From NCBI GenBank assembly GCA_023300835.1, contig JALZVB010000002.1:1-10825 (forward strand): a DNA stretch of 10,825 bases, given 5' to 3'. Both the position numbers and the translations under genes were made by a program. Below the pieces are notes generated by a model. The model saw only the letters and a list, made by a program, of their open reading frames with translations, did no database searches and was not told where the DNA came from. Position 1 is the stretch's first letter. Every line of letters begins with the position of its first letter. This stretch comes from Saprospiraceae bacterium. Lineage in GTDB: Bacteria; Bacteroidota; Bacteroidia; Chitinophagales; Saprospiraceae. Below are positions 6,664-10,825 of this stretch, piece by piece.

Positions 6664-8709
6664 TTACAATATGTGTTCGTAGGCTCCGGAGCTACTGGTA
6701 AAATGATATGGAATTTTATAATTATCAATCCGCTTAATTAACTTTTCATTTTGCTTAACTGTGCCGTCTAATATCAATTTTTTGACTTTATAAGACTTAA
6801 GAATGATGTCTAGTTTACTGATGCTATTCTTGGATAGTACGAGTAAGTTTATATCCGCAGTTGGTTGGAATAGTAATGACTCGTCTGTAGGATGAATAAG
6901 AAATAGCTGATTGTCAATCTGATAGAAATTTGATTTGTGTTCCAGTTCAATATCAGCTTTAGCAGTGACGCGGTTGTATAGTCGATTGTTGAGGCAATTG
7001 TATTGAAGTTTGTTTTCGTCCGTTTCTGATGGCATTATTGGGCTTAATCCTCCTTGGTAGAATACATCAACAAGACTATTGTCATAGATGTCATATATGA
7101 CTAGTTTTTTGACTTTTCTCATTGAAGTATTTTCATGTAGATGCAACAGGCTCTGTAGGAAGATAACCATTGTAGCAGCTATTATTAGTTTGCTATTCTT
7201 AAGCCTGATGCCAAGCCCTGCTAATGCAATAGCGAGATATATAAGAAGTAATGAGTTATTGGATACCCACAAGTTGTCTGCGCTACAATAAGGAATTTTT
7301 TGGATCTGAAAAACGATAAGGTTAAAAAACGATAATATCCCATCAAAGCATTGTCCAGTAATCGTTGTGACAATATTATCTGCGCCTAACGTGAAATGGG
7401 AAAGCAATAAGCTAAGTCCATTCCAGAGAATGATCCCAGCCATGGGTACGACGATAATTCCACTCAGCCAGAACAATAATGGCAGTTTATGAAAGTAAAA
7501 AGTGGCTAACGGCGACACTAAGAGTTGTGCGGAACAAGCAAGTGCAATCAGTTGCCAAATGGCATTTAAGAATTTATTCTTGATAACTAACTTTTTTACT
7601 AACCATGGGTTAATATATAATATCCCGAATAATGCCAAGAAAGAAAATTGAAACCCCGCTTGGAATAAATACAAGGGATTGTATAATAACATGAGAAAGG
7701 CTGAAGTGATCAGTACAATCAGGCCAGTCCCATTTCTATAAATGAGTTTCCCAGAGAAGTATAATGTCGCCATAGTTGTCGCTCTTATAACCGCTGGTGC
7801 AGCGCCTGTCAACAAAGCAAAAAACCATAAAGCCGTTATAAGTAATGCCCAATGTAAAATGCGTAAACCTACTTTTGATTTAGGCATACAGCTCATTAGC
7901 ATCAATAATATTTTACTTAGAATTCCTACATGTAATCCAGAAACAGCTAGGACATGGACCGCTCCTGTATCTGTAAAGGCATCATATAGGTCATTGCTAA
8001 TGAGATTCCTTTGCCCTAGTATCATAGCTGTTGCTACGGCTTTGTTATTATCAGTATTAAGATGGCTTGCAAATATTTTTTGAAATCGCGACCCTATTCT
8101 ACTGGCTTTGACAATTAGGTTTTCAGTTTTATGCGTGATGATATGATACTGTCCAGTATTGAGAAAGCAACGATGAAATATTCCCCTATGGTTAAGATAT
8201 CGCTTGTAATTAAATACATGAGGGTTAGTATTTTGCGTTTGTTCTTCATGTTTTCCATATCCCATTAACGTTGAGCCTATCTCGAGACTATCGCTAGATA
8301 TCCCTTTTAGATATATCATCATGTTGCCATAGCAGTTGTAGAGGCTGTCCGGATGGTTTCCTATATGTGTTACAGTTGCCTGTGCTCTGGTGCCAGAAGT
8401 TTTCTGTGTCTTAGACACGATCTCAAATATCAGATAAGAATGACTATTGCTTAATTTAGAAAAATGGAATTTTTGATTCTCGATATTTCTATACGATACT
8501 GAGAATATACCAATCAGAAATGCCAAACCTATAAGTAGAACGCTATGGAGGTAGTAGTTACTGAAACAAAATACTGAAACAGCAAATATAATTCCTATAA
8601 CTCCTATCTGAGCTAGAAATGATTGATCACCCAAGCTGTTACCTAGTATTATCCCTAGGATTAACGCAAGAGTTATCTTGAGTAATGGTATGTTCCTAAA
8701 TTCTTCCAT
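6664..8709 (-). CDS. comEC: ComEC/Rec2 DNA-uptake channel protein
   Basis: Polytopic inner-membrane protein of 681 residues that carries single-stranded DNA into the cytoplasm during transformation. Order: N-terminal membrane helices (about 8-70), a periplasmic DUF4131/OB-fold-like region (about 75-190), then the Competence domain with the diagnostic motifs MILGQRN (229-235), HVLAVSGLHVG (252-262), TGAAPAVIRA (301-310) and QAGFQFSFLALFGI (350-363), more membrane helices to about 525, and a soluble C-terminal part (534-681). That last part sits where many ComEC proteins carry a metallo-beta-lactamase-like domain, but I see no HxHxDH motif, so it seems degenerate or different. I chose ATG 8709 over the in-frame TTG at 8730, which would put seven extra residues (MRPGIYS) before MEEFRNIPLLKI. 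It lies 85 bases after the HTH regulator gene on the same strand. Confidence 0.93.
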   Translation of the reverse strand: MEEFRNIPLLKITLALILGIILGNSLGDQSFLAQIGVIGIIFAVSVFCFSNYYLHSVLLIGLAFLIGIFSVSYRNIENQKFHFSKLSNSHSYLIFEIVSKTQKTSGTRAQATVTHIGNHPDSLYNCYGNMMIYLKGISSDSLEIGSTLMGYGKHEEQTQNTNPHVFNYKRYLNHRGIFHRCFLNTGQYHIITHKTENLIVKASRIGSRFQKIFASHLNTDNNKAVATAMILGQRNLISNDLYDAFTDTGAVHVLAVSGLHVGILSKILLMLMSCMPKSKVGLRILHWALLITALWFFALLTGAAPAVIRATTMATLYFSGKLIYRNGTGLIVLITSAFLMLLYNPLYLFQAGFQFSFLALFGILYINPWLVKKLVIKNKFLNAIWQLIALACSAQLLVSPLATFYFHKLPLLFWLSGIIVVPMAGIILWNGLSLLLSHFTLGADNIVTTITGQCFDGILSFFNLIVFQIQKIPYCSADNLWVSNNSLLLIYLAIALAGLGIRLKNSKLIIAATMVIFLQSLLHLHENTSMRKVKKLVIYDIYDNSLVDVFYQGGLSPIMPSETDENKLQYNCLNNRLYNRVTAKADIELEHKSNFYQIDNQLFLIHPTDESLLFQPTADINLLVLSKNSISKLDIILKSYKVKKLILDGTVKQNEKLIKRIDNYKIPYHFTSSSGAYEHIL

Positions 8710-8794
8710 GGAATATATCCCTGGTCGCAATAATGATTAATTAAAATTTAAGGTAACAAATAACTTTAAGAATATTTAATTTGGAGCATATAAA

Positions 8795-9820
8795 TTAGTA
8801 ATAAACTGCAATAAGTTTAGATACTTTGTCCTTGAATGAGATAAAGTCATTTTCCATTTTAATAAAGAATAACTCCCTGTATTGATAACCTTCTGATGAA
8901 ATCAGAACTGACCTTTTCTTTATTCTGTTGATCCAATCTTTAGAGAAATCAAAGAATGGTTTGTTGTGACTTACGATAAACTGTGGGTAATCATAACCTA
9001 GAAATGTTGATTTGATATCATCTGATTCAAATTGTACAATATTAAGATAGTTGCCAAAATCATTGAGGTATATTTTTAATTCTGAGCCTTCAATATTGGT
9101 CCCCTTTATAGATTTAATTCCTGATATACTTATGTCTCTGAGATGGAGAATGAGATTTTCGATATCATTTGTAAGCTGATGTAAGTATGTAACATCACTG
9201 AAGGCTCTTATTGTTATACAGAAGATTATCTGTTGATAAAGATTGTTTAGCATGTTGCTATTCCATATCTCTACAACCTCATTGCCATAGTAGTTATCTA
9301 TGATTTCATTCCTTATTTCTTTGGCTTCTTTCTCATATGAATTGACATTGCCTATTATCAATTTAGCATCATCCCAGTGGAGGTGTTTCCAAACCGATAT
9401 CATGAAATTGAAAATGTACTTATGACCAAAGTAATAGAAGATAGGCAGTTCATTAGCTAAGTATGTCAACGTTATATTTTGGGTTGGACTAATGTTTTTA
9501 ACGGGCTTGAAAAACTTTTTATATTGATCAATAAAGACATCAAGTGAAGCCTTTTCCTTGTTTACAAATGGATGAAAAAATGATATATACTTATCACTTC
9601 TAAATGTCGAGTCTAATGAAATATTGTAATGATCTGATATCTTTATTATTTCTGATATCGGCATAGCGGTATCTCCGTTCATCCTTTTGTATGCTGCGCC
9701 TTTCTTTATGTCTAGTAGCTCCATGATATCATATACCAGTTTGTCCCCTTTGCTATTTCTTTGATTAATGATTTCAAAAAACTTCTTCTGTAGACTAATG
9801 CTTTCTTCCTTTTTTGACAT
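8795..9820 (-). CDS. HTH transcriptional regulator of a Bacteroidota-type family
   Basis: Protein of 341 residues. The N terminus (about 27-72) reads as a helix-turn-helix: DIMELLDIKKGAAYKRMNGD followed by PISEIIKISDHYNISLDSTF. The AAYKRMNGD turn and ISLD ending match a XRE-like family I know from Bacteroidota (typically 'aYRRirGe...isld'). The remaining roughly 270 residues are helical, rich in aromatic residues and Asn/Ile, without membrane segments, and I recognise no ligand-binding domain. It is predicted to bind DNA in the cytoplasm; its target genes are unknown. ATG 9820 is the only sensible start. A perfect dyad (9844-9860) lies 23 bases before it, suggesting self-regulation. It is read in the same direction as comEC 85 bases downstream, so control of competence is possible but unproven. 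Confidence 0.85.
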   Translation of the reverse strand: MSKKEESISLQKKFFEIINQRNSKGDKLVYDIMELLDIKKGAAYKRMNGDTAMPISEIIKISDHYNISLDSTFRSDKYISFFHPFVNKEKASLDVFIDQYKKFFKPVKNISPTQNITLTYLANELPIFYYFGHKYIFNFMISVWKHLHWDDAKLIIGNVNSYEKEAKEIRNEIIDNYYGNEVVEIWNSNMLNNLYQQIIFCITIRAFSDVTYLHQLTNDIENLILHLRDISISGIKSIKGTNIEGSELKIYLNDFGNYLNIVQFESDDIKSTFLGYDYPQFIVSHNKPFFDFSKDWINRIKKRSVLISSEGYQYRELFFIKMENDFISFKDKVSKLIAVYY

Positions 9821-9843
9821 AGTGAACTACATTTTTGACTTTT

Positions 9844-9860
9844 GTTTACTATATGTAAAC
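9844..9860. promoter_or_regulatory. Candidate operator dyad before the HTH regulator gene
   Basis: GTTTAC (9844-9849), TATAT, GTAAAC (9855-9860): perfect 6-bp arms with a 5-base spacer, total 17 bp, ending 23 bases upstream of the regulator's ATG. On the minus strand a -7-like TAAGTTTA (9863-9856) overlaps one arm, so a bound protein would cover the likely start site. Size and place suit an autorepression site for a HTH dimer; this is inference from position. Confidence 0.45.
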
Positions 9861-9879
9861 TTAATTATATTAATTGCAT

Positions 9880-9894
9880 GTATTGTCTACAATA
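9880..9894. repeat. Inverted repeat TATTGT-CT-ACAATA
   Basis: Perfect 6-bp arms, TATTGT (9881-9886) and ACAATA (9889-9894), with a 2-base spacer. The left arm with its preceding G (GTATTGT) recurs in the dyad at 10040-10058, so the two may be copies of one protein-binding site in the same intergenic region. Confidence 0.4.
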
Positions 9895-9952
9895 ATACTA
9901 CGATACTGTTTTGTTTTTGAGCAGTGGAGTTATATTACTTATTGAATGACAT

Positions 9953-9972
9953 TCTAGTGGATTATCACTAGA
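9953..9972. repeat. Inverted repeat TCTAGTG-GATTAT-CACTAGA
   Basis: Perfect 7-bp arms (9953-9959 and 9966-9972) with a 6-base spacer. It could form a small hairpin in RNA or DNA or be a binding site. No T tract follows on either strand, so it is not a typical terminator. Confidence 0.4.
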
Positions 9973-10039
9973 TGCAATTTATTATTAAGGTAGGCATCGA
10001 CGATCGTGTACATAGCAGTAACTCTATTAACAGCTTTGC

Positions 10040-10058
10040 GTATTGTATTTTACAATAC
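10040..10058. repeat. Inverted repeat GTATTGTA-TTT-TACAATAC
   Basis: Perfect 8-bp arms (10040-10047 and 10051-10058) around a 3-base spacer, the longest dyad in this region. It shares the half-site GTATTGT with the dyad at 9880-9894. The spacer allows a tight hairpin, but a symmetrical operator seems at least as likely. Confidence 0.5.
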
Positions 10059-10124
10059 CATTTACGTTTCAGAATGTCCCTTATATTTCATTTAAATTAG
10101 CCTAGCTCTACGTTGAAAATATGC

Positions 10125-10138
10125 GTCATAGCTATGAC
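10125..10138. promoter_or_regulatory. 14-bp perfect palindrome upstream of the lipoprotein promoter
   Basis: GTCATAGCTATGAC is its own reverse complement. It ends 8 bases before the T-run that serves as -33 region of the promoter at 10147-10180, the usual place for an activator that contacts RNA polymerase. A spacer-free palindrome suits a dimeric DNA-binding protein. No known operator is recognised. Confidence 0.4.
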
Positions 10139-10146
10139 TATGCCTG

Positions 10147-10180
10147 TTTTTTTCGCCTTGATCTAAACAAATTAACTTTG
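10147..10180 (+). promoter_or_regulatory. Bacteroidota-type promoter for the lipoprotein frame
   Basis: TAACTTTG (10173-10180) matches the Bacteroidota -7 box TAnnTTTG exactly. A T7 run (10147-10153) lies 19 bases upstream, where the TTTG-like -33 box is expected. Transcription would begin near 10187, giving a leader of about 40 bases before the ATG at 10226, which supports that start. Confidence 0.5.
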
Positions 10181-10225
10181 AAACCTAATGCGACAACGTG
10201 AAATAGAAATGTATAAATCATTGTT

Positions 10226-10825
10226 ATGACATATAGATCCACATATTTTTTAATAATAGGATATACTTTCGTTTTGTTATGTGAGTCCTGCGTGACACCT
10301 AAGTATGTGCCTGCAAGACAAGCTATTACTGTATTAGAAGCAAAGAAAGATCTCCATGTGGATGTTTCTGGTAGTATAATTAGTCCACTTTTCTCACAAT
10401 TTACAAGAGGCAATCCGAGTACGCTAAACTTGTCTTCTACTTATGCGATTAGCCATTCTATCGGTGTACACGTTTTGACTAGCAATACGATAGATACATT
10501 GGATAATAGAAGACAGGTAGGGATTGGATTTGGTTATTTTAATAAGACTGGTGAAAAAAGTAACTTTCAGATTTTCTTAAATGGAACGAAAGGAAAAGTA
10601 AATTCTTGGGATTTGAATTCTATAAACGACATTGAAGTTAATTATGTCGCTGATACTTATTCGATCTCTTTGCAACCTCAATTCACTTATAGGACTAACA
10701 AGGAATTTAGTATTACACTTTTGTCAACATTAAAGAGAATTAGTTTTATAGATGTTTTAGATATTCTATTGGTAGCGTTTTTACTGTACAACGTATATAA
10801 GTTGTTAAAAGGAACGGTAGCCATT
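10226..10825 (+). CDS. Lipoprotein-like frame running into a CdaA start (partial, fusion or chimera)
   Basis: The frame is open for 200 codons from ATG 10226 to the window edge. Residues 1-22 form a signal peptide (TYFLIIGYTFVLL then CESC; Cys22 is the likely lipid site, although the lipobox CESC is atypical). The next part, CVTPKYVPARQAITVLEAK and then short alternating polar/hydrophobic strands such as LNLSSTYAISHSIGVHVL, RRQVGIGFGYF and YSISLQPQFTYRT, resembles a beta-rich Bacteroidota lipoprotein family that I recall as having roughly 50 more residues after this point. Instead, from about residue 172 the sequence reads ISFIDVLDILLVAFLLYNVY, the start of the diadenylate cyclase CdaA. No stop separates the two. 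This may be a true fusion, a deletion or an assembly chimera. The frame itself is certain, its interpretation is not. Confidence 0.7.
   Translation, partial: MTYRSTYFLIIGYTFVLLCESCVTPKYVPARQAITVLEAKKDLHVDVSGSIISPLFSQFTRGNPSTLNLSSTYAISHSIGVHVLTSNTIDTLDNRRQVGIGFGYFNKTGEKSNFQIFLNGTKGKVNSWDLNSINDIEVNYVADTYSISLQPQFTYRTNKEFSITLLSTLKRISFIDVLDILLVAFLLYNVYKLLKGTVAI
10721..10825 (+). CDS. cdaA: Diadenylate cyclase CdaA/DacA, N-terminal fragment
   Basis: The last 35 codons read LSTLKRISFIDVLDILLVAF and then LLYNVYKLLKGTVAI at the window edge. The pattern D-I-L-L-V-A-x-L-L-Y-x-x-Y-K-L-x-K-G-T-x-A is the conserved first membrane helix of CdaA, the membrane-bound enzyme that joins two ATP into c-di-AMP, a messenger for osmotic and cell-wall balance. 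The catalytic DAC domain (DGA and RHR motifs) would lie beyond the edge and is not visible. If cdaA is translated alone, the TTG at 10721 is the only nearby start, with AAGGAA about 16 bases before it; no in-frame ATG is close. The usual Bacteroidota neighbour folP is not upstream. Identity rests on one short but characteristic stretch. Confidence 0.65.
   Translation, partial: MSTLKRISFIDVLDILLVAFLLYNVYKLLKGTVAI

Larger units (their letters stand above)
9821..10225. other. 405-base gene-free region rich in inverted repeats
   Basis: This divergent intergenic region lies between the HTH regulator (minus) and the lipoprotein frame (plus). I found no credible coding frame or tRNA in it; the minus-strand frame at 10138-10413 is antisense to the lipoprotein start. 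It holds five perfect inverted repeats with arms of 6-8 bp, listed separately, a short ACGATCGT palindrome at 10000-10007, and a good promoter toward the lipoprotein. The regulator's promoter must also lie here. A small RNA cannot be excluded, but no stem followed by a T tract marks one. Confidence 0.7.

Noticed and set aside
8795..9820. HTH protein as a phage repressor or sign of a mobile element
   Set aside because: The long C-terminal part and HTH type fit chromosomal Bacteroidota regulators, and no integrase, transposase, att repeat or phage gene is near.
10125..10138. GTCATAGCT resembles the M13-reverse/lacZ region of cloning vectors
   Set aside because: Only about 9 bases agree and the flanks do not match vector sequence. 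The symmetry of the site explains it better than vector contamination.
10138..10413. Minus-strand open frame of 91 codons
   Set aside because: It is antisense to the signal peptide and first part of the lipoprotein frame, which has a promoter and recognisable family features. The product resembles no protein I know.

Overview
This window looks like chromosomal DNA from a low-GC member of the Bacteroidota. The support is: lipoproteins with short signal peptides; a TPR lipoprotein, a ComEC and a HTH regulator of types I know from this phylum; no clear Shine-Dalgarno sequences; and one good TAnnTTTG promoter -7 box, the form used by the Bacteroidota primary sigma factor. I cannot fix the order or genus. 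I see no tRNA, rRNA, CRISPR array, insertion sequence or phage gene.

Layout. (1) 77-1669, plus strand: a two-gene unit with a soluble coiled-coil protein followed by a membrane-anchored PspA/Vipp1-like protein, closed by a clear intrinsic terminator at 1713-1744. (2) 1772-2878, plus: the lipoprotein flavinyltransferase ApbE. (3) 2910-4352, minus: a TPR lipoprotein, convergent with apbE and divergent from pfk. (4) 4555-5649, plus: 6-phosphofructokinase of the mixed-signature (group III) type. (5) 9820-5665, minus: a HTH regulator, then ComEC, then a membrane-tethered triple helix-hairpin-helix (ComEA-like) protein. ComEC and the HhH protein are 3 bases apart and should form a DNA-uptake operon; whether the regulator, 85 bases upstream, belongs to it is open. 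(6) 9821-10225: a 405-base stretch without a gene that holds five perfect inverted repeats and one good promoter. (7) 10226 to the window end, plus: an open frame that begins as a Bacteroidota lipoprotein and runs without a stop into what reads as the first transmembrane helix of the diadenylate cyclase CdaA/DacA.

How the genes relate. The first two genes probably make one membrane-associated complex. comEC and the HhH gene fit natural transformation: an inner-membrane DNA channel plus a DNA-binding receptor. apbE, the TPR lipoprotein and pfk look like independent transcription units.

The most unusual item is the right edge. Either this is a real fusion, giving a c-di-AMP synthase with an exported lipoprotein domain at its N terminus (topologically possible, because CdaA-type enzymes have their N terminus outside), or it is a deletion or assembly chimera joining two unrelated genes. 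The apparent loss of the lipoprotein's C-terminal part and the absence of the folP neighbour I would expect make the chimera or deletion explanation more likely. The dyad-rich region before it is the second point to check.
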